From positions 248,001 to 312,000 of the forward strand of contig CAJQUW010007039.1 of the NCBI GenBank assembly GCA_907163375.1: DNA of 64,000 nucleotides, given 5' to 3'. The notes below the pieces were generated by a model. It saw nothing but the letters and a program-made list of their open reading frames with translations, did not search any database and had not been told where the DNA came from. A program made the translations under genes and the position numbers. Source of the stretch: Prostheceraeus crozeri (taxonomy: Eukaryota; Platyhelminthes; Polycladida; Euryleptidae). This document shows, piece by piece, positions 20,020 through 29,779 of this stretch (the stretch's first letter is position 1; every line of letters begins with the position of its first letter).

Positions 20020-20175
20020 CTATAACATATTACAAAATGATGAAGTACATCGTTGCTGTTCACGACAAAATACACAAATAACATGATGGCAGCGAAGAAG
20101 AAAAATGTATCTGATAAGTCCACGTCTACGACACACAAAGCACATGAGCGAATTGTAATAAAGTAGAGATAGGTA
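20020..20175 (-). CDS. Small RING-finger-like ORF
   Basis: The minus strand encodes MCFVCRRRGLIRYIFLLRC, then HHVICVFCREQQRCTSSFC and a short tail. The spacing C-x2-C-x13-C-x-H-x3-C-x2-C-x6-C-x3-C is close to C3HC4 RING fingers of the IAP/MIR type, including the CxH step. It lies just downstream of, and partly in another frame from, the gene at 20180-20953. A RING protein would be an E3 ubiquitin ligase candidate acting on host proteins. The short length (about 50 residues) limits certainty. Confidence 0.45.
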   Translation of the reverse strand, partial: YLSLLYYNSLMCFVCRRRGLIRYIFLLRCHHVICVFCREQQRCTSSFCNML

Positions 20176-20179
20176 AGGA

Positions 20180-20953
20180 CTACTGATTCTCCTTCTTTGG
20201 CCTGCGTCTAGCGGAAGCATTCTTCTCTGACTTGCGCTTTGTACCGCACTCGTTGAGGATTTGATCAATAATGTCATGAACGTCTGGTTGCTTTGGTATA
20301 TATAGGATGGATTGAGCATGGATCGATATAGAGACTAATTTGTTGTTCTGGTGATAGCCATAATATATTCCACTGATAGCAAAACCAATATTCCAAGTGC
20401 CTTCTACGAGGTCTTCACATCTGATGGGTGTCACTTCATCTCCTTCCTTTTTATAGTATAAGCACCAATGCGATAGTGGTAAAGAAAGCTTTTTACCATC
20501 CCATATCTTTCTATATGGAGTATCATTGTCGTCTCTCGCCTTCCATTCCTTGCTAGGGGAGTAGGGATGTCCATTTTTAATGTTGCAAACTCTTCTATAA
20601 AATCGAGTTGGCGACGAATGTATGGATTCACAGGAATGACTACGTAGTCCCCATACTGATTGTTCAATATCTTCACTTCAGTGGAAGGAATCATTCCCGT
20701 TTGCAATACTATGCTATGATCGTAATAACGTATGGCTTGTCTAAATTTACGCTGTAGTGTGATAGGATTATGTACCTTTGTTGTCTCTTCTACTGGCCTC
20801 AACATAAGACGATCTGATTGTAGAGATCCTTGCAACGTCTGAACACTATCTTGTCCTGTAAATGTAGTAGATGTAGTAGATGCCTGAAAATAAAAGAGAT
20901 GCTATTAAGTTAACACTCAAGGAAGGAGAGAAAGGAAGGTTCCGACTTACCAT
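20180..20953 (-). pseudogene. Conserved uncharacterised Polinton protein at the right end
   Basis: The start codon at 20953 is followed at once by a GTAAGT donor; the predicted intron is 20884-20950 (67 bp). The body contains SDRLMLRPVEE, TGMIPSTEVKILNNQYGDYV, VIPVNPYIRRQLDFIEEFAT and LKMDIPTP, then GTWNIGFAISGIYYGYHQNN. It ends in a basic tail (NASARRRPKKENQ). The W..GFA(I)SGIYYG block recalls the GxWEVG start of the LPSN-type proteins. The function is unknown. It is the first minus-strand gene of the element and has its own CCAAT/TATA promoter. Confidence 0.5.
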
Positions 20954-21019
20954 TTGAGATGGATAATATAATAGGAATGTAGAGGGAGAACGTGCGTCTG
21001 ACACTTGTGCGACTCAAAG

Positions 21020-21096
21020 ATAGAATGATTGTCACTCTGAAAACCTCATTATTTATAGAGAAATGCTGGATTCTCATTGGATGTACTCCTCATTGG
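21020..21096 (-). promoter_or_regulatory. Core promoter of the right-end minus-strand unit (right cassette)
   Basis: Read on the minus strand: CCAAT at 21096-21092, 11 bp, CCAAT at 21080-21076, 18 bp, TATAAAT at 21057-21051, and an initiator-like TCATTC starting at 21028 (29 bp from the TATA start). Both internal distances are identical to the PolB promoter at 5012-5090, and the initiator neighbourhood is similar (TCATTCTATCTTTGAGTCGC against TCATTCTATATTTGATACGC). Confidence 0.7.
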
Positions 21097-21190
21097 CCAA
21101 TGACATCAAGCTGATTCCAAATCTGGTCTTAGTTTTCTCGTCCGATGCTTCGTTCGCCCGCTGGAGTCCAAAACATAAAACTCAACCTCT

Positions 21191-21826
21191 GACGGCTCTC
21201 TAGCATGACCAAAAGTCTCAATGTCACTCTCAAGCCTCAGCCATGAAAGATAGGACCAAACTGTGCTTTCCAATGAATTTGTGGCACTTTTAGCTTTCAA
21301 ACGAGCTATCGCACGACTCTCTACCATTTCTAGAACCAAAGTTGGAAGGAACGCTGCCGAGGGGGGGTCGAAGTTCTTCGTTGTTTGGCCTACGACTTTG
21401 GAAACAAGTCCCCTAGTCCCAAAATTGGCCAAAAAGTCCAAATCCGTCGTCCATTTTCACATGCGAGGCTTCGTTTAGCCGCTACACCCATTTTCTCACT
21501 CAAAACCCTCAGACGGCGCTCTAAGATGACCAAAAGTCTCAATGTCACTCTCAAGCCTCAGCCATGTTAGATAGGACCAAGCTGTGCTTTCCAATGAATT
21601 TGTGGCACTCTTAGCTTTCAAATGAGCTATCGCACGACTCTATACCATTTCTAGAACCAAAGTTGGAAGAAACGCTGCCGAGGGGTGTCGAAGTTCTTCA
21701 TTTTTAGCCCTATGACGCTGGAAACAACTCTACTAGACCCAAAATTGGCCAAAAAGTCCAAATCCGCCGTCCATTTTCACGTACGAGGCTTCGTTTAGCC
21801 GCTACAGCCACTTTCTCACTCAAAAA
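21191..21826. repeat. 321-bp direct repeat, two tandem copies
   Basis: Copy 1 starts near 21191 (GACGGCTCTCTAGCATGACC) and copy 2 near 21512 (GACGGCGCTCTAAGATGACC), a period of 321 bp with roughly 90% identity by eye. Both contain CTATCGCACGACTCT and TAGAACCAAAGTTGGAAG, and end with GCTTCGTTTAGCCGCTACA and ACTCAAAA. The array lies between the right promoter cassette and the element end, where Polinton terminal repeats usually lie. Open frames inside it have no family signal. Confidence 0.85.
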
Positions 21827-21829
21827 CAC

Positions 21830-22075
21830 AAAAACACACCTAAGCCACACCTACACCCACGAAACACAACATGTCAACCCAGAATTTCATCAGGAAACCA
21901 AATTTAAACACAAAATAAACCTACTACCATCCCTACACACCAAAAACAAAGACTGCCGCCTAAGAAGAACCACGACGGTCGACCAAAACACACCCGGCCG
22001 GTCGACCCAGAACCACACCAACCCAACTCGCGCTCCAGAGGGGGGGCGCTGTGCGCAGTTGGGAGGATTCCTTAC
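21830..22075. other. A/C-rich right terminal region of element B
   Basis: For about 190 bases the plus strand is almost free of G and very poor in T (ACACC/ACCCAC-like runs). GGTCGACC-type palindromic motifs follow, then a G-rich block CAGAGGGGGGGCGCTGTGCG and the end near 22075. Read inward from the right, the terminus would begin AGTAAGGAATCC, which fits the AGT start often seen in Polintons, but no matching left end was found. Confidence 0.4.
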
Positions 22076-22079
22076 TACT

Positions 22080-23310
22080 TATGCGTATAATATGAACGCA
22101 CTACGAACCCACTTAATGCGTCAATTTTTATTCGCATGTAATTTACAAATTATAAAACTTGAATTTTGATCTTGACGCAGGCATTGAAAAGAATAGCCCT
22201 TCTGCATATTTATACATTAGACCTAAAAAATACTGTTGATCACTGTCATTCTGCTACTAAATGCTCCAAGGATTAGCAGAACTGAAATACTCAATTCTGC
22301 TAAAACCAAAACATTCGGAGGCAGTGACAATGAATCGCACAAGAAATTACTTCAACGACTCACCTAATCATAAGTAAATGTCGTGCTACAGAGCAGTCGC
22401 AAGTTTCTACTGTAAGTAGTATGAAAGATATTTAAAGATGTTTAACTCACACTACCTCTTTGTTACTTGCAAAGTGAGTTCATGTCATTAGGATATAAAC
22501 ACGGGAATAATTTGCAAAAATTTAGCTTTTAAAAACTGCTCAAATAAGTTTTTCGACCGCAGGAACGTCATCTCCTCAAAAAACTGAATATTTTCATATA
22601 AATTTTTTCACTGATTACAGGTACTTTTTTTGAGCCGCCATGGCCGACATTCTACCTACATATACTTTCTGTGGAAGGACCGTTTTCGGGTGGCCGAGAA
22701 GATTTTAAATTATGTAAATTGTCGATTACGTATAACTCGACCCTGAAGTCGCTCTAAATAGATGCTTCCATAATAAAGTTGATGTCTTCTAAAGTGAGCA
22801 CAAATTACAACGCATAATAATCGATTCTGATCAGGATTGAAACAATTGCACAATTTTTTGCAATTCCAATTACAATCACAGCTGAACTTTCGCAATTACA
22901 ACTGCCTTAAAATCAAAATGTTCAATTACAATTACAATTACTTTAAAAATTGTAGTTAATTACCCAATTACAATTACTGTAATTGTTCCAACTCTGATTC
23001 TGATACATGAAATAAACTAATGTTTCTTTGCAAAAGTTATCCAAAGCGATCGCATTGTCTTAGTATTTCGAACTTCATATGTATCAATTGATATTTGCAT
23101 ATGACATTTTAACTTCAGATAATTCGCTTAACCCATAATGTTATTCACTGCTGAAATGCCCACTCACATCAAATGTTGCAGAATCCATGTAGAATCACGC
23201 AAGTACATGTGTAGGCCTATCTGCCTTCTAAATGGATCGCAAGATTTCCTTAAAGTATGCTGTGATTTGTACACAAACAAGCTTTTGCTTCTTATTTTAT
23301 TGCGTCGTTG
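22080..23310. other. Gene-free spacer
   Basis: No coding signal was recognised. A stretch of simple AATTACAATTAC repeats lies at 22845-22990; the rest is AT-rich single-copy-like sequence. Confidence 0.4.
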
Positions 23311-23318
23311 GACTAGAG

Positions 23319-23425
23319 AAGATCGTTTTAAAATAATAACGACAAGAGTTGGTCGATCGATTTCATGTCATTATTGGACACATCATCAGGACAAAGTTAC
23401 AATGTTACAATAAAGGTAACACCAT
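23319..23425 (+). mobile_element. Short Penelope-like fragment, plus strand
   Basis: This stretch is an inverted near-copy of 27181-27283. The core GGTCGATCGATTTCATGTCA is shared exactly, and TCATCAGGA and TTACAA are shared around it. In the copy at 27181-27283 the same sequence reads directly into a Penelope-type GIY-YIG endonuclease, so this is probably a small piece of the same element family in the other orientation. Confidence 0.45.
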
Positions 23426-23794
23426 TAAATATATCAATTGAGAACTTGTCAAGCGTCAAGCTAAAAGAACTATTTATTGCATCTAGAACCACAGAAATTG
23501 AATGCATGATATGAATAATACAATAGGAACTGATTTACAATTACAATTCTATGTGTGGAATTCAATGTCAAATGCGAAAACAATAAAATTGGAACTGAAG
23601 GTTTCATCAAGGTTGAACTATTATTACATTCGTTTTATGACCAGACTTTTAGCAGTGTACTGAGGGCGATAAACTACTGTGTGGCCCAGAAATCTTGACC
23701 CATTCAAATTAACTCTTAAAATTTCATCAACAAGATTCATCGCAAAAACATCGTTTTGCATAATAATCATATAGACATTGTTACTTAATTACTT

Positions 23795-24289
23795 TGTTGT
23801 TCTCATATAATCGATCTGTCCCACTTCATTTGCAATACATTCTGGTAACCTCTTTGGCATACTTCGACAGACAGTTTCGCAAATATGAACGGCCAAGTTT
23901 GAAAATTCTTCACTTATGAAACGACGAAGCTGGGCTATTGAGCTCTGGCTCTTTGGGTAGACTTTTTATTTCAAGCATACTCATAAAAAGAGGTCGCATG
24001 GTGCGAAGGGGATCTGGGACTCCATTCATAGAGTGTTTGCAGTCTCTGAATGGAGGATCGAGTGACTAATGCCAGCAATCGACGACATTCGACGGGTTGA
24101 TGCTGGATTCCCTTCATTCAGCTGTTGGAGAATCGTGTTTTCATTTTCATCGCTGCAAACAGATCTCTGTCTACCAGGAATAGCTTTCTGGAGAACCTGT
24201 CCCACCTCATTAAAGTGATCGTTAATTCCAAAGATATTTAATTGTTTAAAAGGGCTAGATGAGAAATAGATGCCTAAATTTGAACCCAT
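23795..24289 (-). pseudogene. Decayed mariner-type (DUF4817-like) transposase
   Basis: The N-terminal part (24289 down to about 24026) encodes KAIPGRQRSVCSDENENTIL, QQLNEGNPASTRRMSSIAGI and SHSILH, a helix-turn-helix pattern of the 'RT.EN...V......STRRLS...GIS.SS..R' type. A C-terminal piece near 23820-23890 encodes HICETVCRSMPKRLPECIAN, matching the usual 'VRQSM.RRL..CI' ending. Between them lies a degraded counterpart of the 'SPDL.P.DFFLWG' motif with stops and frame changes. It is on the minus strand, about 500 bp, with the catalytic middle largely deleted. It is an old fossil of a plain DNA transposon. Confidence 0.5.
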
Positions 24290-24720
24290 TTTAGTGCGGT
24301 CCTTATCGTGGCAAAAAAAGCATTACGGCAATAGGGCGAAATTGCTGTTTTGTCGGCTGTACGGTGTGAAATGCGACTAAAAGCCTTGGAAATGGCACAT
24401 GATGTAAAGCACAATTCACTGATACTATATGATAAGTTTCAAGAATATTCGTTCAGTAGTTTCTCTGAAAAAAATTGTTAAAGATGAGAACGGTGATACA
24501 GCAATTTAGTGCAGTACTATCAATTTGGAAGAAAAAATATTCACATAAAGACTGATGAGTTTTGATAAACACACAACTCCCTCTGTAGAATTCATGACTA
24601 TTAACAAATTCAGTGAGAATCCGAATATTGCAATGAGCAATTGGCTATTAATAAGGCTCAACCATGTCAACAACGCTCTTCGAGCTATTCACCAGGCTGA
24701 AACTACAACATGGATCCATG

Positions 24721-25784
24721 TAGTGATGCAAATGGAAAATAATTTTTTCAAAATTTTCTGGAAAATTTTCCATTGGAAAATTTTGAAATTTATTTTTCGG
24801 TGATTGACGTTTTTTCCTTTGTTTTGGAGACTTATTATAGTCGTTTGAAAGGACTATGTAATATTCAAAGTCCGAAAACTTTTCTATCATCCCTGTATGT
24901 TAACTTTTGGTACCAACTGCACCTTTTACCATGTCCATTTCAAATCTTTCCAAATGAATTTCAGACAGAAGATGGAATTCAGATTTCTCTAGCTGAATTT
25001 CAGATTGTCACAGGCTCAACTTTGAAAAGATTTAAATTCAACTGGAGATCTCCAACTCATCTAGATCATATCTGAAATTCATTTGGGCAGATCTGAAATT
25101 GATTTGGAACTATCTGAACCATCTGAACTAGAAATGGAGGATGTGTATCCTCAACGAAGATATCGGACAATGCGCCTGAAGTTTGAAACTATCATTACTC
25201 ATCACAGATATCTTTAGTTTCCAAATATCTCACGAGTTTGCAGTCTTTATATCTTCCAATCTGGTCGCTCATGAATGCTGCGTGGACTGTGTGCTTTTAC
25301 TTCATCACATGTTCATCAACAAATGGAGAATTTGCATCACTATGATCAACGCTACTTAATGAGGCTTGTAACTTTGAAGCTAACAATTAGCGAACTCCAA
25401 AATAAAGTACATTATTTTTGCTCCAGATCTTTTACATTGCATGAAATTATACCCCTATTGCAAAGCAAGATTCACATTATCCAAACGGTGATAAAAATGC
25501 TGATAATTTATAGTACGCTACTGCGGTGGCAAAGGAATGTTCAAAAATCCGCGGACGGAAATCCTATTGCTACGATCGCTTTAATCCAAATAATGATGAA
25601 ATGAAGATTTTTAGACCCAATTTATTGGTGCGCAGCTGCCTCGGCAGTTGAAGCGCTCAAATTATAGGGCCTATCAACAAAAATCAAAACTTTCAAAATT
25701 TTTCAAAATTTTCCATAATTTTCCAATATTTTACAAAATTTTCCAATTTTTTCCATAATTTTCCACGGAAAATTTTCATCACTA
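24721..25784. mobile_element. Non-autonomous hAT element, 1064 bp
   Basis: The element is flanked by an exact 8-bp target duplication, GATCCATG (24713-24720 and 25785-25792). It has short inverted ends, TAGTGATG...CATCACTA, and both ends are packed with GGAAAATTTT/AAAATTTTCC subterminal repeats. An 8-bp duplication and TAGTGATG-type ends are hallmarks of the hAT superfamily. No transposase is recognisable inside; the open frames at 24773-25075 and 25275-25604 have no family signal. Confidence 0.8.
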
Positions 25785-25792
25785 GATCCATG

Positions 25793-26820
25793 TATTGCAA
25801 ATGATTAACAGAGGGCATTTTAGGTCCAAGTGGAATCGATCATCGAATGTCTGTCAATGTCAAAGATGTTGTCAATGTGCATTGTATAACATGCGTAATA
25901 TATGTTGTTTGTTTTTATTTGCTTAAGCCAATTTTAGATCACATTTTCTGATAATTCATATATATTTTTTCTGTTGTATCAGGTAATTTCTAACCGCAAA
26001 ATTGCATTTACACGTTAGATTATTGCCAAGCTTGTCAATCGCGTTTGGCGTGGCCGGGCAACGGTGGGGACAGCAACGATGTACATGTGCAACCATATGG
26101 CCAGGCTCGTATGTACTTATTATGCAAAGAAACAATCTGCATGATCAGAAGTAAAGACGCGGCTCATTTTTCTGTTCAGAAAAGTCATTTAGTCATGTAT
26201 TAGGTGAATTGTAAGTGAACTTCACTCTGCTTTTATCTAAGAATGAAAAAATTGGTTTTCATTTGTGCTATAACATGCACTCTTCAGATTTAACAATCAA
26301 CTCAATGAAGTCTATTAAAGAATTGTATCAACAAGGTGCTCTTATTTATAAATGGGTTTTGCAAGACATCTAATAAAGTAGAATAGACAATTATTTGTTG
26401 CAATTTGGACGCTGTTTTCAGACATATATAAAAATTCTTTGATTTATTATTGAAATGCGTTTTGGTTCTGCAATTACTAAAAAGAGGTAGAAAAGGAATA
26501 TTTGTTGCTCGCTTACAAAAATTTTCAAATTCATGCAATATCAGCTGATTTTCACTGGTTTCGTTGCACACAAGGTAAAAACACGTCTCTTTCCTATCTA
26601 GCCCTTTATAATATTAAATATCTTTGGTTAATTCTGATGATTATCCTAACACTAATCGCATCATACCCATGCTGTGAACGTCTGTTACATTTTCGCAGAT
26701 TGAATGCAATCTGATGGCCTGAATTTTTCGGTGAAGTCTGTTGTCCATTTTATAAGTCACAACTGTGAAAGCATTTGGTTTTGAAATGATGCTAGCGAGA
26801 TTTGTCAACTGCTTTTATAG
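25793..26820. other. Gene-free spacer
   Basis: No gene or named repeat was recognised. Short open frames have no family signal. Sequence 24690-24720 plus 25793 onward is the reconstructed pre-insertion flank of the hAT element. Confidence 0.4.
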
Positions 26821-26821
26821 T

Positions 26822-27283
26822 TTAGAGATAGCTATGGGAGTCGGCTACATTAATACTGCTAAATTCGAAAATTGCCGAGTGAGAGAGCATGCATGGAAGA
26901 GTATAATAGTATATGTCACAGATATATTGATGAACTCGTCTGAAATACTGAATGAGGTGACACATTTTGAAATTTGTCATGGTTTCTGGGCCACTTATTT
27001 GGAAATTGTCATAGCTATTTCCATGAACGTGTTTGCTAATCACAGAATCTTTAGGTCTACTCTCCAAGTGTTCACAAATTCTGGTGATGATGTGTCTGCG
27101 AGTCCCGCCAATATAGGAATTGTCACACTGACAACATTTGAATTTGTATACAAGATTAGAGACGAGATTCAAATAGTATTTTGATGTCTTTATCTGTATT
27201 GTAACATTATCCTGATGATATGTACAATACTGACATGAAATCGATCGACCAACATTTGTCGTATTTGTTTTAAAATGATTTCA
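26822..27283 (-). mobile_element. Penelope-like element fragment with GIY-YIG endonuclease
   Basis: The minus strand encodes LVYKFKCCQCDNSYIGGTRR, HIITRICEHLESRPKDSVIS and KHVHGNSYDNFQISG. This is the GIY-YIG pattern of Penelope elements: VYKFxCxxCxxxYIGxTxRH, R...EH, then S.I..H. The upstream frame is continuous and reads VGRSISCQYCTYHQDN. Only the endonuclease module is present; the reverse transcriptase is missing, so this is a truncated copy. The frame after about residue 75 shows no more family signal. Confidence 0.65.
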
Positions 27284-27289
27284 CTGGGT

Positions 27290-29590
27290 TCGCAATCTCA
27301 CAAAGTAGAGATCGATAAATAAATCATCATGCAAAAAATACTGTCAAGATTTATTCGCATCACTTGCACTTGATTCAGAGCTACATTACCATCTATGATT
27401 TCACCACCACCAAGATGCCTTCGTATTTTCCTGATTATACATAATCGTATGATGCAATCCGAATGAAGTCAAGGCTTTGTCATCAATTTTTGTTTAGTTG
27501 CATCACATTAATGTTGCATTTTCATTGGAAATATTCATTGAATATCAACAAAAGAAACGTTTTTACTAAAAACCCCTTCGCGTGGTCAGTACTGCTGAAG
27601 TGAAGCGTTTTCATGTTCACTGACATTTCCATTTATTGTGTTCACTGATTTCTAAACTTCAGATTATGCTATTTATAGAATTGTGATGACAACCAGTCAT
27701 TTCTGATAGCTGCCTTCAACTTTTAGCCAACAATTTTTAGTCAATCCTCTAGCTCAAAAATCTAGCTGTTGGTATGGCCTTTCTTCAAAGTTTTGCAAGT
27801 GTTCTGCAGCTGCTGAATATTCATTGTGTTTACAAACGACAATTCCCATTTTTGTTGTCATGCCATATTATCATGACCACATCTAGATGCTTTTATAAAG
27901 AGTAACTCCGTAAAAATCCACATACATTTCGCCAATGGTTGTGCATTTGGTCGATGTCTGATAGACTTCCTAGAAATCAACACTACTGGTCATTGAACTA
28001 GGTCATGATAGCTGAAATCAGTTCTGAATCCAACATACACAAGGCTATTTTCCAATATCCATTTCTGTTAAAACACCTGTTTAGTGATAGTTTAACCGGT
28101 AGGCCTATAGCTCAATTTTGGAGGCATCTTGCAGAATGCTGCCCACTGCTTTGGGTTATGAGTGAACTGAAACTGTATCTAGCCATAGCTATGATGCTCT
28201 GTGTGTTCTTGGCCTTCATTCAATTTCGGCGTGTCAATATGTGTTTTGGCTTAATCAAGTGTTGGGATTCAATACTCCGTCCTGTTTGAGAATAAAACTC
28301 TTCATGAAACTATCAAATAAATCATCTTTATCTTTATTTATGCCATGCATTATGTCAATTCGTGACTCCAAGCATAAGTACATAGAACAGTACAAAACAT
28401 TTTCAGATCTGAAGATTGCTTTAACTAAATGAATGAGAGCACGTACTCGTATTACCAACACGTAGTATGTAGTACTACTATCAGGGTTCCTAGGCCCCTG
28501 AGGTTTCGTGGAATGTCGTTAAATGCCTGGAATTTTATAATGGTACTGGAAAGTCTTGGAATTTCTAAATTCATCCAGGAATTTCACTGAAAATTCCTCT
28601 TTCATTTTAGATGATTTTTTTCACAATTCAACTTTACTAGCTATCAACTTTACTTGTTGCATTCACTTATGATCTGCGATCGATCACCTTGATTCTCCTG
28701 CTATGCTAACGTTAATGGCGACTTGGAGGGTAGTTATATATTTTGACCTATGGATGGTGGAACCATTGCGACCGCATGAGGGACAACTTGCTTTTCTAAA
28801 TCTGTGATCTACTGATAAAAAGTTCGATATAAAACGAATGTTCGCGGACGCATACAACATATTCCGGTACATTTTCTCCACTTCGTGGTTGAACTACACG
28901 CTTTGGCCGCAAGCCGGCAAAAACTAGTCGAATATAATGTCTAGTATCTGATTCAGTATACCGGAGAATGCTCGATCTCAAATGTTTTTATGTGTTCGTG
29001 TAGTTTTAGTGGAATTTGAATTGGATATTTTGATATCACATCAACATATTTGTTTGATTTAATTTGCACAATATATACTACATTCCTCGTATTGTACTGT
29101 CAAAATATGATAAATATCGGTTTGAAGTTAAAAATAGCCGATGCTGTTGATCTTAAAATTGTATTCCCCAATTTTCGTCTGTACACAGATCGCGCCAGGG
29201 GAAGAAGGAAGTTACAAACTTTTATAGGATAAATGTCATTTTTGTTGTTTTCAGAAGTGCAGCCTCGACCTCGCAAACCTCGTCAGAGGTTCAAGCTCGA
29301 CCTTCTTAAGCGAATTTCAATCGAGGTCGAGGTCGGAGAAAGAAGGTCCATCTTAAAAGTTTTCAATACTAGTTAAGTAGGCCTAATTGCCCCTTTTAAT
29401 TAAACCGGAAGGGTTGTTGTTTGCAATATCACTAGGTGTGAGATGTGCTCGTCATTTTAGATTCATTCATAAATGACCTGTTTTCTCATTTAATCTAATC
29501 TTATAACCGTAATTGCTGAAACAAATAGAATATTGATGAAGCTGAGTTTTGGATTCTTAAAGAAACTCAGTTCTACTGTTGCTAAAAAAT
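27290..29590. other. Gene-free spacer with a possible hAT end
   Basis: No coding region was recognised. At 28488 the sequence CAGGGTTCCTAGGCCCCTGA, followed by TGGAATTT-type repeats (to about 28600), resembles the left end of a hAT element. No matching right end was seen. Confidence 0.3.
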
Positions 29591-29593
29591 GAA

Positions 29594-29774
29594 GCTTTTT
29601 ACGTCATCAGTCCCTATTAATGAGGCATAGACGCTGCTGACTCAACTTACGGAGAGTTGTGCTCAACGTCCGGATGCCCTTCATGCCAACGTCCAATGAC
29701 TTTCATGCGGGGACTCGACCTCACGACCTATGGATCGTAGTGGAGAGTCTCAAACCGTTAAGCCGCAAAGACCA
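29594..29774 (-). mobile_element. tRNA-derived SINE, family 1
   Basis: Read on the minus strand, a tRNA-like head (box A near GGCTTAACGGTTTGAGA, box B GGTCGAGTCCC) is followed by the conserved core GTCATTGGACGTTGGCATGA, AGGGCATCCGG, and CACAACTCTCCG. The same order is found at 46081-46317 and, more decayed, at 54141-54300. A polymerase III head plus a shared non-tRNA core defines a SINE family. The core recalls the 'GGAAGGGCATCCGG' segment of several invertebrate SINEs. Confidence 0.7.
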
Positions 29775-29779
29775 CAATC

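Larger units (their letters stand above)
4345..22075. mobile_element. Polinton/Maverick element B, near full-length fossil
   Basis: This unit of about 17.7 kb carries nearly the whole Polinton gene set: PolB on the plus strand, and on the minus strand protease, double-jelly-roll major capsid protein, pVI-like protein, retroviral-type integrase with chromodomain, packaging ATPase and several conserved accessory proteins. Size and content fit self-synthesising Polintons (15-20 kb). The right end contains a duplicated 321-bp unit and ends near 22075. I could not find a matching inverted copy at the left, so the left edge (about 4345) is set by the junction repeat. About a dozen breaks are spread over the genes, so it is a fossil of intermediate age. 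No 6-bp target duplication was identified. Confidence 0.8.

Noticed and set aside
27205-27240. Hammerhead-ribozyme-like CTGATGA...GAAA next to the Penelope fragment
   Set aside because: CTGATGA, a 4-bp stem and GAAA occur in order, and Penelope elements can carry hammerheads. However, helix III and the cleavage-site strand do not form, the first stem II pair is wrong, and on the other strand the stretch is continuous with coding sequence.
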